Positions 10,310 through 20,510 of a stretch of DNA of 64,000 nt are shown here, piece after piece (the stretch's first letter is position 1; each line of letters begins with the position of its first letter). Source of the stretch: Hydractinia symbiolongicarpus (Eukaryota > Cnidaria > Hydrozoa > Anthoathecata > Hydractiniidae); contig NC_079878.1 in the NCBI RefSeq assembly GCF_029227915.1, positions 19,796,501 through 19,860,500 of the forward strand. Direction: 5' to 3'. A model generated the notes under the pieces. The model made no database searches. It saw nothing but the letters and a program-made list of their open reading frames with translations, and was not told the origin of the DNA. A program made the position numbers and the translations under genes.

Positions 10310-11140
10310 TCTTGTTTTTAGTTGTGTAATTGCCCCATTACAATTTTCATAGATATAATTTTACCACACAGCTGTGAAAGTTTTCTCGTGTAAAGGTAGG
10401 CATATATATAATATTGTTTATCAAGTTTTTCGCTGAAACCATTCTTTTTTCTGGTATGTACCACTCTATTTTTTCCAAATCTACCGAGACACCTAACCAT
10501 TTTAACTGCTGTTTAGGATCCCACACTGATTATCCTGCATTTTCTACAAAACCTGACAGTTGTAAAGATTTTTGAACAAATAGGACATCTTGTTTTGCTT
10601 TTTTATAATTCTTATCAATGCCAAAACCATTGTCAATAAATATCGCAATTTTGATCATAATTTCTCTCCAATATTTTATAAAAACTCTCATTGTTTTTGT
10701 AATAATAAACGGGGCCGGAGAAAGCCCGAACGGTAATACTGTAAAAACAAAGTATCTTTCCTTTCCTCCTATGACCCATGAAAACCCCAAGAATTTCTGA
10801 TATTCTTCTGAAATATCAATGTGATGGTAGCCCTGCTTTATATCGAACTTAAAACATGTACCCTTGTGCAGTTAGAAATTCCCTTAACATCTTCCAATCC
10901 TTAAACTTAACTTTTCTTTGTAAATGTGCTGGTTTACATACCTTAAATCAAAAATTAGTCTATTTTTTCCTCCTTTGATACTGACTGAAAGGGGATTTAC
11001 AACATTTGGTGCAGAAGACACTTCCTTAATTCGACCTGTATCAAGAAGCTCTTGTACCGCTTTATTGACGAATTCCGAATTTTTTTAGCGGATTGATTAT
11101 TAGAAAAAGTTTGTTTCTGTAGTGTCGTGAAAAAGGGAAT
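10310..11140 (-). pseudogene. DIRS reverse transcriptase, catalytic site mutated
   Basis: Minus-strand blocks are NRLIFDLRYVN, FKFDIKQGYHHIDI, ERYFVFTVLPFGLSPAPFI and IFIDNGFG, then the thumb region with ARKLSQLCGKIISM-like sequence. The catalytic pair usually read as LDDG is IDNG here, so one metal-binding Asp is Asn. Several frameshifts and stops occur (about 10500, 10860, 11090). A run of ten G lies at about 10237-10246 just after it. Confidence 0.85.
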
Positions 11141-11329
11141 AGTATAGCCTTCCTTGATAATTTTGGGAATAGTCGTATTACAGCCGATGGTTTGCCAATA
11201 TTTTAAGTTTTCCTTAAGCCTACCCTTAACTCTAGTTCCAGCCGTATTTCTACTTAGACAAAATTTGTACGTTGCCTCATCTCTTACATTGTTATCAAAA
11301 TTTAAACACTTATCTATTGTCTTTTCTTT

Positions 11330-12103
11330 AGACTTGCTTACGGCCGATAACGTTTGGGCAGTCTTTCGTCCAGTGGCCAGTCTTGCCACAACCGAAGCAC
11401 ATTGATCTTGCACTTTGGAATCTGTACGCTGATTGGGAAGAATATGGTGTGTTATGGTTGCCGATACTCCCAGACGGTTGAGATGGTTCTCTTGAAAATG
11501 CAAATCTTTGTGATTGGAAATGGTTTGGCATAGGTGGACAGGATATCAGGACATTAGTTGGGTGTGCATAGGGATGAAAAGTGGAGGGTAGAAGGACTTT
11601 GGCTTTACCTTTGCTTTCTTTTTTGCCAGTGCTTTTGACTCAGTCGATTTTATCCGTTTTTCGTCATCTGAATCGCTTGCTAATTCATCAGATAAGTACT
11701 CTTCTACAGTGACCCATCCTGCTGGTGATCTATCCGCCATTTTTATTAGCTTGTTTCACTTCGTGATTTCGAGTTTTATTCCTGCTAAACGTTTTGTTGA
11801 TCTTGATACAGAACCTTCTTTGATAAGGTCGATAACATCTTCCAAATCTTCCGCTAATTTTTGGTTAAATTGGAATTGGATTTGGTTACCTTGTCTCGAC
11901 GATTCTGGTTTAGCTGAAACCTTCATGTTTTTCGGTGTACTCTGTTGTTGCAGTTTTGTTTCGAATCCTATTTCTGTTCGATAAACCTTTTGTCCAGGTA
12001 GCTTCTGATTAGGTCAAATTGTTCCATTTCGTTTAGTGTTTGCGGGGCATATTGGCTGTTAATAACAGGTTCTTCCATGTTATTATTAGAAGTTTCGTCC
12101 ATT
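11330..12103 (-). pseudogene. DIRS Gag-like protein with one zinc knuckle
   Basis: The minus-strand frame begins near 12103 (MDETSNNNMEEP...). After a frameshift it reads NQKLAEDLEDVIDLIKEGS and [22 protein letters not shown]. It ends with the knuckle CFGCGKTGHWTKDC (C-x2-C-x4-H-x4-C, about 11375-11420). The order Gag, RT, RNase H, tyrosine recombinase across 12103 to 8467 is that of a DIRS element. Confidence 0.75.
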
Positions 12104-12361
12104 TTTAATGCAATTGCGTGACCTTGAATACTTGAAAGCTAATCGACGTGTGATTGAATTTTCTGAAAATCCACCCTTTTGCTTAAAATCACGTGACAAC
12201 GTGATACCGAGGTTTTTACTGTAGGCCTGTTCTACACCGAAAATAAATTCTAATATTTTAAGTCATTGATGATGGAATGACAATTTTTTTGGTTATTTAA
12301 AAACGTTGAAATAACATGGGCAATTGTTCTTATTCAGAAAAATGATGTCAGCTCGACTAAA

Positions 12362-12578
12362 AACGTGTCGAATTTGGGATCATATTTATCCTTATTGGAC
12401 GAATTCTTGAGAGGGTTAAAGAACGTTGAAGATTTTACAGGAGAAGAGGAAAAGTTTGTTCAACTTTTAAGCTCGGTTTCAACCAAAAGAAAAAAAGAAG
12501 GTGAAACCACTAAAACGTGTTTCAAACGATTGAAAATTCAAAGCAAAAGATTTTCCACAATATACAGGAAACGTGGAG
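12362..12578 (+). CDS. host gene internal exon (Lys-rich helical)
   Basis: The open frame reads SNLGSYLSLLDEFLRGL, then an acidic stretch and a basic segment, ending at the donor GGAG|GTACGT (12578/12579, phase 1). The frame is closed by TAA at 12359, just before a well-formed upstream acceptor (TTGTTCTTATTCAG, ending 12338). Either the true acceptor is unseen, or a one-base difference in the A run at 12360-12363 has broken the exon. No known domain. It shares strand with the exons at 13.3 and 14.4 kb. Confidence 0.45.
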
Positions 12579-13270
12579 GTACGTGGTTACACTTGGTTTT
12601 TTGTTAAGTCTTTGATTCTTTTACGAAACTTTAAATTTAAAACGTATATACGGCCTGTTTTTTAATCAACACGTGGTCAGCGTCTCGAAACTTGAGACGC
12701 GATTTGTGGCTCTTAAATCAAGACCTCGACGGTTCATATTTGGTACTGTTAGATAGCTTAATTCATCCTCTTTCTGCAATATGTCCATCACTTTTATTGA
12801 CATCTTAGTCCCTAGGAGTTATGGCGGTCCAACTGTTGGGTAGCTAGTTTCTGCCAAATTTTGTGTGAATATTTGAGGGACCCATTCTAAACAACCTCAA
12901 ACGAGTACAAACACTGGGCATGAGATTGCTATGTTCCACAAAAAGGTGCATCTCTATGTTATTCTGTCATTAGTTGTCTGTCAATCAAAAAACGTATTAA
13001 TGAAATGTATCATATATATGGATACTGAAATTGTTTAACCTGGATTTTCTTTAAGAAGAAAACGTAACGGAGACATATTTCACAGTGATACATTATTTTC
13101 ATTTCTAAAGACATTCTACTGTGACAAAAACATGAGTGCTGCTCCTTTGAACAAAATATTGAGTGAGAAAATTTTACTTCTTAATTTCTACATGTTTCTT
13201 AAAAAATGCGCAAATTCGTTGTCCCGGAGCCAAATATTTCCTCTTTTAGTATAAGATTACCATGATTAAG

Positions 13271-13620
13271 TTTCATTTTAATGTTGACAAAATTTGCCGA
13301 AAGTAGTGAGGACAATTTGTCAACATTACAAACGATTTGTCAAAATTACAAACGAAAACAAAAAACCTTTATAAATGCACAAAATATTGCACAAATAAGC
13401 AAGGTCGCAGTGATATACAGTATTCAGGATCCTGTTTACGCTGGTTTGGGCACAATATTGACTTATTTTTTTGTTCTAGTTATATCTGAAAAGTGCGAAC
13501 ATCAAAAATATTGGGGTACAAGACAACAATTGCTTGCTGGTAAAGTGATTGCTGATTGGTTGGAAACTAAATATGGTTGTCTTGATCCCATATTTGGAGT
13601 TTTAATGAACCCAACAGCAG
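13271..13620 (+). CDS. host gene internal exon with hydrophobic segment
   Basis: The coding frame from about 13271 or later (candidate acceptors at 13270, 13303 and 13306, all phase 2) runs to the donor GCAG|GTGGGT at 13620/13621 (phase 1). It encodes a coiled Lys/Gln-rich part, then a hydrophobic stretch (PVYAGLGTILTYFFVLVI), then WLETKYGCLDPIFGVLMNP. The phase-1 donor fits the 14401 exon exactly, giving NPTAGG-RVGPGD across the junction. No family name can be given. Confidence 0.55.
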
Positions 13621-14400
13621 GTGGGTCACTAGATTAGGGAGATGAACAATCCCTTGCTCACCTTTATCATCTTTCATTGGTTTGCTAAAATGATTCAAGG
13701 TTTTCTCTTTAACCGATTGAAAATAAGATAATCGAACTTCATTAAAAAAAGTTTTTGAGAACTCATTTCGCGCATAAATTATTACCGGGAGTACTAAAAT
13801 CGTTTTCCATGAAAATTACAGGTAATGTCTTTTCAAGGTAGTAAACGCGTGTATAAAAAAAAAAAATCTGCATTAGTTCTAAGCATAGTATTAGATAATA
13901 TTAAAATAAAAAAGTTTAACTGGGTTGGTCGGGCTGGAATCAGCTTGCATGATTCATGATGAAAATATAAACGTTTTCTCAGCCCGGGTTAAAACATCGG
14001 TACATGAAAAGTTTTTTGTTCCAGATGCAGAAATTCATCTAAAAAAAATTATTTTCAACATGGCTATAAGTAAAATATATTTGTTAATAACAGTTTTATC
14101 TTTCATATTTTTGTTATAAACGCCTACAAAAAAACATGTGGTTTAATCATATGCTCTGCCAGGATCTCCAGTTAAAAAAACCAGATCCCGGTAAGCCGAG
14201 TTGACTCGCTTCCCATATGACAAATTGTTGATATGTATGAGAATTTGTTATTAGGCCGATTTCAAACAGAAAAACCGGACCAGCCGGGTTGTTCAGGCTT
14301 ATATAAACTCACTGTTGAACAAGTGTTTTGTTATTTCATAAATTTCAATAAATTTCATAACTTTCATTCTTTAATTTTATTTATTGTTTTTGAAATTTAG

Positions 14401-14669
14401 GTAGAGTTGGTCCGGGTGATTCATGCTGGATACATAATATGCTAAACGATGACACGGGTTACATGGCGTACCATTCAGTTGTTCATGACGGCTTTGGTTA
14501 TTTGTATACCTTTCATAAAATTGGTCCTGGTTATGACTACATGTGTACAGACACGTTAGACGATGATAACCCGATGGCTGGTCAGATTGATGGAATTAAG
14601 TTCTGGAGAGAGACACTGAAAGAAATTGAAACGAAACTGAATGTTCTGAAAAAGTGGAAAAGTTTATGA
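14401..14669 (+). CDS. terminal exon, GPG/HDGFGYL domain of unknown function
   Basis: Acceptor TTTTTGAAATTTAG ends at 14400; stop TGA at 14667-14669. With the preceding exon the C-terminal region reads NPTAGGRVGPGDSCWIHNML, then AYHSVVHDGFGYLYTFH and KIGPGYDYMCTD, ending in a Lys-rich helix. Paired GPG turns around a His/Asp-containing core look like a compact globular, possibly enzymatic domain, but I do not recognise the family. Phase continuity with 13271-13620 supports one gene. Confidence 0.55.
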
Positions 14670-15640
14670 CTCGCCGACATATGATGCTCAGTAAAAAAGG
14701 AGGGGTGTGGCTGTGACGTAAAGTTTAATGAGATGTAAATATGCTTTGACTATTGGAATTCACATTGATTCACCTTGTTAAAACTGAACTTAAACAAACG
14801 ATTACTTGTTAAAACTATTTTGGATGGTGGAGATAAAAAAATATTGTTGTTTTAAAAATCTCCAAGATTTACTACTTATGTTTTGAATAAAGATAATCAA
14901 GTTTTTTTCGTTCATACACGCTTCACTTCACGCTGCGTTACCGCCCACTTCGATACTCCCATAATTTTTATACTCTAAGTCAAAGACACATTGTGCTTTC
15001 ATATGTGCACTTCTGCATAGAAAGATTCAAACTTAGGCTATGTAGAAGTAGAAGCTAAAATAAATAGAATCTCCAAAATTTCCTGTCAAGATTTTAGGAT
15101 CTCTTGGAAATCAATGTTAAAATTTTTTTTCAAATTTCCATGTAAATTTTTATAATTTTGTAAATAGGTAAAATGTAGAATATAACACATGTTTTTAATT
15201 GCCACAAAACCGGAAAAGTCAGTTTTGTTGCAATGAAATTCTTTATTTCAATTTCTTTATTTCATTTTAAAAGTATAAAGCAGGGTTAAGTCTGTTAGAG
15301 TTAAAATTTGACCACACATTCCAACACAAGCTTGTTACGCTGTATCACTGCTTATCAGCTGGGCTAGTGTGGGGTTTGGACTGCAAACCTTTTGACCTAT
15401 TCTAGAATAATAAAATTTTTTTTATGTTTGATCAAACTTAACTTATAGACATAAACATGATAAACTAATCAAACACTTTACATTTAAAAAGAAATAACGA
15501 AACCGGAAGAAAAGATTAGCCGAAAATAATTGCAATAAAACCATTGACCGTAGTACGTGCAGTGTTAGCGCAATTAGAATGCTATTTCATGGAAATACAA
15601 CCTAATGCTGTCATGGTAGAGAGGCAATTTATATTTTTTG
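14670..15640. other. 3' flank and intergenic, nothing recognised
   Basis: A+T-rich sequence after the gene ending at 14669. An AATAAA-type signal occurs at about 14885, which could serve that gene. No open frame with recognisable content. Confidence 0.4.
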
Positions 15641-15646
15641 ACGACT

Positions 15647-15654
15647 TATAAATA
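15647..15654 (+). promoter_or_regulatory. TATA box (TATAAATA)
   Basis: A perfect TATAAATA lies 456 bp upstream of the small secreted peptide ATG at 16110. A plausible acceptor (TTTAAAATACCAG, about 16066) between them would allow a spliced 5' UTR. The assignment to that gene is inference. Confidence 0.35.
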
Positions 15655-16109
15655 GTCACGAAAATTCTGCTGCATACAAAGCAATACGGAATGCTTCCTT
15701 GTTTCTCTTCACAGCAAGTTTTTTAATAACGTCACTGTTTCAATTTGCCGTGCGTCACAAGATTAATTCTCCGAATTTTCACAAAATTCTGGTTATTGTT
15801 CCGTTCACGAAAGAAATTGGAACAGCGAAATAAAAAATCATGTCGAATACGTTGGTATCAGCTGTATATTTTCATGAATGCTGTGAGTTTCAGTGTTTAT
15901 CTAATGAAAAATGTTAGATGTCAGAAACACCGCTGGCGATCATGGTAGACAAAGGAAACATTTAAAAAGCTTAGCTAGAAATTTCGTTGAATAGTATTCA
16001 TAGATTCGAAATGCTTGGAGTAGATGTAATTAAATAAGGCCTTCAGTTATTTATTTAAAATACCAGGGCGACTAATAAAAAGGATTTCTTTGTTTTGACG
16101 AGTTAAAAA

Positions 16110-16265
16110 ATGATATCAAAATATCAAAATATGATGTGCTTATTTCTGTTTTTGATGTTTTCATCTAAAGCTCCATACAGTCGTTGCATTTCTCAGAAAT
16201 GCACCGGATGTTATCAACAAACAATTAATGAAACACAGCAGCCCGTAATTACAGATTGTAATTAG
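16110..16265 (+). CDS. small secreted Cys-rich peptide A (51 aa)
   Basis: ATG 16110 opens a 51-codon frame ending TAG. The N-terminus is a typical signal peptide (hydrophobic MMCLFLFLMFSS; Met8 is an alternative start), with likely cleavage after Ala21. The mature part of about 30 residues has four Cys spaced C-x4-C-x2-C-x15-C and ends DCN. It shares C-x4-C and C-x15-C with the convergent gene at 16471-16668, which suggests a duplicated pair. It could be a secreted defence, signalling or toxin-type peptide; the sequence does not say which. Short length makes chance a real possibility, but the signal peptide plus partner argue against it. Confidence 0.5.
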   Translation: MISKYQNMMCLFLFLMFSSKAPYSRCISQKCTGCYQQTINETQQPVITDCN

Positions 16266-16470
16266 AAGATGACATTCTTTATATGACTAGATGATCATTT
16301 AAAAATTTAACACGGAAATATATATGATGAAATAGAGTTTAAAAGTTTTTAATACAAACATCATTGAATCTTAGCGAAAAACATAATACCTATTCTCTTA
16401 AAATTTAAACCAATTCTGAAAACAGATTTTCTCGTTACCCTTAGTAGCAAGGATAATGCAGTGTTACCTT

Positions 16471-16668
16471 CTAATAAGTTCTTCTTCCCTTTCCTGCACA
16501 CTTTAAATGTTGTATTGTCTGCCTATTTGGAACCAATTTCTGACTGCAACACTGCTTGTGTGGTGAACAAAGCCAATTGAGGCAAAGCCGTATGTGTTTT
16601 TGACGGTTAAAGGAGCCAACTAAAAGAACAAATAACATTACTAATGCTTTCGTCATTATTATTTCCAT
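16471..16668 (-). CDS. small secreted Cys-rich peptide B (65 aa)
   Basis: On the minus strand, ATG at 16668 (or the internal Met5, MTKALVMLFVLLVGS) gives a clear signal peptide. The mature part of about 45 residues has five Cys arranged C-x4-C-x5-CC-x15-C and a basic, dibasic-containing tail (GKGRRTY). The odd Cys could pair between chains. The gene is tail-to-tail with peptide A, about 200 bp apart, and shares its C-x4-C and C-x15-C spacing. No known family is assigned. Confidence 0.5.
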   Translation of the reverse strand: MEIIMTKALVMLFVLLVGSFNRQKHIRLCLNWLCSPHKQCCSQKLVPNRQTIQHLKCAGKGRRTY

Positions 16669-17825
16669 GCATTACAAACTCTTTTGTTAACAACTGAAAC
16701 CAGACTCCGTGGCCAGAAATTGCTTATATTTGCACAATGTACAATGCGTTGTAAGAAAAGAATGATCCCACGAAGCTTTCGTCTGTAAAAGATTTCATTG
16801 CATCTAATTAATTAAATACAGTAGTAGTTCTTTTACGAAATTGATACATCGGGACACTATGCACTTTGCCTAAGCTGACAACAAAAACCGTTACGCAGTT
16901 CCGGCGCAATTCTGAAAGTTTAGAAACTAATCACATCAAGGGTAAAAGTGTGTCGTTTAGGGTAAATTTTATTTTGAAATTGTTTTTTCTGTTTTGTTGA
17001 TCACGACGATAGAACTTTTAAATCCTTATGAAATAGGATTACTATCATTCCTAAATTAAGATTTTGTTTTTGACCTTCATAGCCCATGTAATTCTTTCCC
17101 GCTTGTTTGACGTGATCCTAAAGCGTCCTGCATAGCATTATATTGCTAGCCGTTCTTACCATTTACTAATGGCACATGAGGTTTGCAGGATTACACGAAA
17201 ATAATATTTGAGTTTAATGTTTTGAAAAGGCCTTCTTCGTTTGTTCTGGCTATTAAGACTTACGGAGACGTCTCCTCAGTATGTTATAAAAGTGAAAAAG
17301 TTCGATGCGCCAAGTCAAATTGTTTTAAAACTTCTGGGAAGTCTATGAAGATAAGTCGTGTACTTATGTTTTATTTTATCAGTTTTAAAAGGCATTACCA
17401 CTTGCACAAGAACTTCTTTGCTAGCTTCAATATACAACTTTTAGTGTTAACAAATTTATCTATTTTACAAGTAACGAGAGTATCAAGACTGGATCAATGT
17501 CACCAGCAGCCATATGGGATATAGTTTTGATCAACGGCAGCCCTTTTTTCGACTTTTAATGTCATTATCTCCGATGACAATCTACTCAAAAGTGACCGAA
17601 TACTGTTGATTTAAAAACCACAACTATCTAAATCAAACAGTTCTGTAAATGACCACCCCCCCCCCTTGGGACTTATTTAACAAAATAAATTTTACGTGAA
17701 GCTGTTTACACGAAAACGAGACTTGCTTTAGAGTGTGATTTCTTTTTTTGGGTCACATTTGTCATACATTTTTAGTTTCCACCGAAACTATCTAATAAAA
17801 ATAAAATAAATAATCGAAACCACTT
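16669..17825. other. mostly non-coding; one possible exon near 17189
   Basis: A frame from acceptor-like GGTTTGCAG (about 17188) reads DYTKIIFEFNV...VCYKSEKVRCAKSNCF, with three clustered Cys and a possible end at AAG about 17341. There is no recognisable domain and no firm donor, so I do not call a gene. A C/T-rich interruption at about 17650-17665 is simple sequence. Confidence 0.3.
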
Positions 17826-17960
17826 TTAATCCACATAAATCTGCTTCCCATCATCTCTATTTCCTTCAACAAGCATTTCCCATTGATCAGCGTCTGCAGT
17901 TTCCTCACTAGTAAGAGCGAATGGGTTTCTCTCTTTGTTGTTGAATACCTCCACTTGCAT
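17826..17960 (-). CDS. possible C-terminal exon, acidic tail (44 codons)
   Basis: The minus-strand frame reads MQVEVFNNKERNPFALTSEE and ends GKQIYVD-stop. Composition is strongly acidic and protein-like for this A+T-rich DNA. It may be a last exon with an unseen acceptor rather than a start at Met. It lies 80 bp beyond the truncated copy of the secreted gene at 18040-18461 on the same strand, but shows no similarity to exon 4 of that gene. Confidence 0.25.
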   Translation of the reverse strand: MQVEVFNNKERNPFALTSEETADADQWEMLVEGNRDDGKQIYVD

Positions 17961-18039
17961 GACAAATTTCATTTGGTTTAATGGATGGCATCACCATTAA
18001 GATTAGTTAATAATATGTATGCTTTGAATGACTTGCCAA

Positions 18040-18461
18040 TAGTTTGTAATTTTTTTTTTCAAATTAAGAAGGTCAGCCTATATCGATAAGAAAACAAAGC
18101 ATGTATTTCAAATTCCAAGACAATTCAAACATTTTGAAAACATTTTAAACAACTTACAAACGTCATTTGTAATCGATTTATATCAGCAATTGTTGTTTGA
18201 GTTATCACAGCTAGTTTATTGACAATCACTGCCTCACCACAACGTTGGCTAATCGTTGTGCGAACCAACAGAACAAAAAAAAATGTAAAAAATTATAAGC
18301 CTAAAGTCAAAGTTGAGTTTAATGATTAACGTCGGCCGTCAGAGTATTCTTTTTTAAGTAATTGCACAGCAGTTATGGAATGATATAGCTATATAAATCC
18401 TTTTAAAACAAAAACAAGTGACTTTTGTAATCCGCATGGCAACACCTGTCATAATCTTCAT
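18040..18461 (-). pseudogene. inverted truncated copy of the 20511-21737 gene
   Basis: The minus strand repeats the start of the five-exon gene. Exon 1 is ATG 18461-18446 (MKIMT, donor G|GTGTTG). Exon 2 is about 18275-18158 with near-identical coding sequence (RTTISQRCGEAVIVNKLAVI) and an intact donor GTAAGT. The conserved intron follows, then acceptor ATATAG and the first codons of exon 3 from 18077 (ADLLNLKK), after which similarity ends. The AG acceptor before exon 2 is replaced by a T-rich run. With exons 4 and 5 missing it cannot make the full protein. It lies about 2.1 kb from, and in inverted orientation to, the intact gene. Confidence 0.85.
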
Positions 18462-20380
18462 TTTTTCCTTATTGGGAAATTTTCATAGCAGGTAGTTAAA
18501 TTAAAATTTCACAAAAATAAAGTAAAAGATTTTGGTTGCGATACAGTATAATACAGTTCGCTGATCACTGTTACGTGATAAACATCGAGAGAAAAAAGCC
18601 CGAGTAGAAGATAACGATTACAATATTTAAATTATTTTAGGTGACAGCTAATTTCATTGAATTTAAATTGACATACTTCCCATGTAACAACTCACTTGCT
18701 GATGTACACAGTCTTCACATTTCTGAAGTAATACACCCCCATCCCTCACGTAGACTGAAGCCTGTCAACCAATTGTTTCTCCCTTGCTTTATTTATGCCT
18801 CCTGTAAGCATTGTAAGTGTCAGATCTTCTCAGTTTTTTTGTTTTTGATTTTTCAGCTCCTAAAAAGTCATTAATGGTTTTGCAAGTTACTGAAATGATG
18901 GCATAACAGAACGAAAGACTGCTCACATTGCATTTTTTTTCATATAAACGATTGCTGAAGATAATCGTTTGATATACAATACATAGAAGGACAAAATGAT
19001 AAACTTCCTGAACGTACGTATAAATCTTGAAAACTCTTGAGAGCGGTACAAAAAGCGGTACAAAATTATTTTTTTTTAACATTTTAATTAATTTGTGATG
19101 TAAAGTAACAAAGAGATAAAAACTCGTTGAGCATTTTTGTTACATTCTTCGTACTGTTTTTTTACGGATTCTTAGAAATGGAAATGTAGAAGCACAACTT
19201 TCAATAAAAGTTAACTTGAAATTGTTTCTAAAATAAAGTCGTTTTCTGATATTTTTTTTTGTTCTAACGCACGTGGTTTTCAGCAAATAATTTCCACTAA
19301 AATTTTAGTATTCTATTTATAAAACATCTCTTTTGTCACTTGTATTTTCGTTGTATATTTAGCCATAGTAATGAGATAATTTTTTTCTTTTATAACAACA
19401 AAATTTATAATGCTCTTAACTAAATGATATTCTTAGAATGTTATACCAAAATCCTTGGCCAGACCAGTGCTGGAAATGAATAAACGGAAGTTAATTCCTA
19501 AAAAAATTTCATATCATATGAGATAGATAAAATTCAAGGAAAGAAATATAACACCAGGAAGGAAATAAGTCTATTTGGAACCTTTATTTTTAATTAATTA
19601 TAAGGAGTATGTATTTAAATAGAATTCGTCTCTTTTTGCCTTTGACTTCTAAAATTATTTGCCCCGTTCCCTGACTTACTAGGTTCCGGGTCAGTCCCAC
19701 TTCTTAAACCGTTTTAAAATATTTCCTTTTCGTATTTATTTTTTTATATTGTACAAATGAGAACAAGAATTGAAAGACGTCCAATTTTGTTACTTGTCTC
19801 TAAGTTAAAAATTTTCCCCGTTGAAATTTAAACCAGAACTAAAAGCTCTCGCGTTGAAAATAATATTAATAACTAGTCGTACGCCCGTACTAAACACACA
19901 CCCTTTCTCCACTTGCGGTTTCTACTTTACAAACAGCAGGTGTTTAATATAGACTGTTAGCCTGTACTTACTTCGGACATCAGAATTTCGCCATTTTAAA
20001 TATTGCTCTTTCGTGTATCTTTAGCACGAAATATTCCTCGTGACAGACAGACAACCGACATTATTACAGAAATGGGTGACAGAATGACCTGACAGAAACA
20101 AGTAAATCTGACAAGAAGAACTTTTAAAGCAAAATGTATTAATGATAATTGAGAAGAATAAAAAACTGCGGGTCGGATTTGTATAGCTAATGAAAAATCA
20201 ATGATGCAGCTAGCCGGCAGTAGCGTTTTCTACTACGTCACTGGGAAATTATTTGAATATATGACAACTTCGCTGTTTGACGAAAATTAAATAATTATGT
20301 CAAAAGTGTGTCTGCAATATTTCCATGAAACTGATTGCCTTTGAAAGCAAACAAAAGCAGCCTAAATTTTAAAGGGGATA
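18462..20380. other. spacer between the inverted gene copies
   Basis: A+T-rich DNA. A frame at 18641-18760 after the acceptor-like TTATTTTAG (VTANFIEFKLTYFPCNN...) could be an exon but has no recognised domain. The CAGACAGACA at 20042-20052 is a short repeat. Nothing else is supportable. Confidence 0.35.
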
Positions 20381-20381
20381 T

Positions 20382-20404
20382 TTCTCTGAAGCCCTATTAC
20401 GTCA
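20382..20404 (+). promoter_or_regulatory. STAT-type and CRE-like sites upstream of secreted gene
   Basis: TTCTCTGAA (20382-20390) fits the STAT palindrome TTCnnnGAA. TTACGTCA (20397-20404) is a CRE/C-EBP-type octamer. Both lie within 40 bp upstream of the TATA box at 20420. Such short motifs occur by chance, but their clustering just upstream of a TATA box is suggestive of inducible control. Confidence 0.35.
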
Positions 20405-20419
20405 CAGTAACAATTTCCC

Positions 20420-20427
20420 TATAAATA
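20420..20427 (+). promoter_or_regulatory. TATA box (TATAAATA)
   Basis: TATAAATA stands 91 bp upstream of the ATG at 20511. This puts transcription start near 20450 and gives a 5' UTR of about 60 bases. It is one of few good TATA boxes in the window and fits a regulated secreted-protein gene. Confidence 0.65.
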
Positions 20428-20510
20428 CTGCAGCGAAGGTAACGTTCCTCACATTTTGATTTGAACGATCAAAATTATCTACCTGTTCACAAGTAGCAGA
20501 ATTAGAAAGA

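Larger units (their letters stand above)
8467..12110 (-). mobile_element. decayed DIRS-like retrotransposon
   Basis: A full-order but frame-broken DIRS element on the minus strand, sitting between host plus-strand exons at 7914-8036 and 12365-14669, so probably in an intron. I could not find the split or inverted terminal repeats. The limits given are those of coding homology only. Confidence 0.8.

Noticed and set aside
18789-19082. 97-codon minus-strand frame with hydrophobic stretch
   Set aside because: No recognisable domain or splice signals; consistent with chance in A+T-rich DNA.
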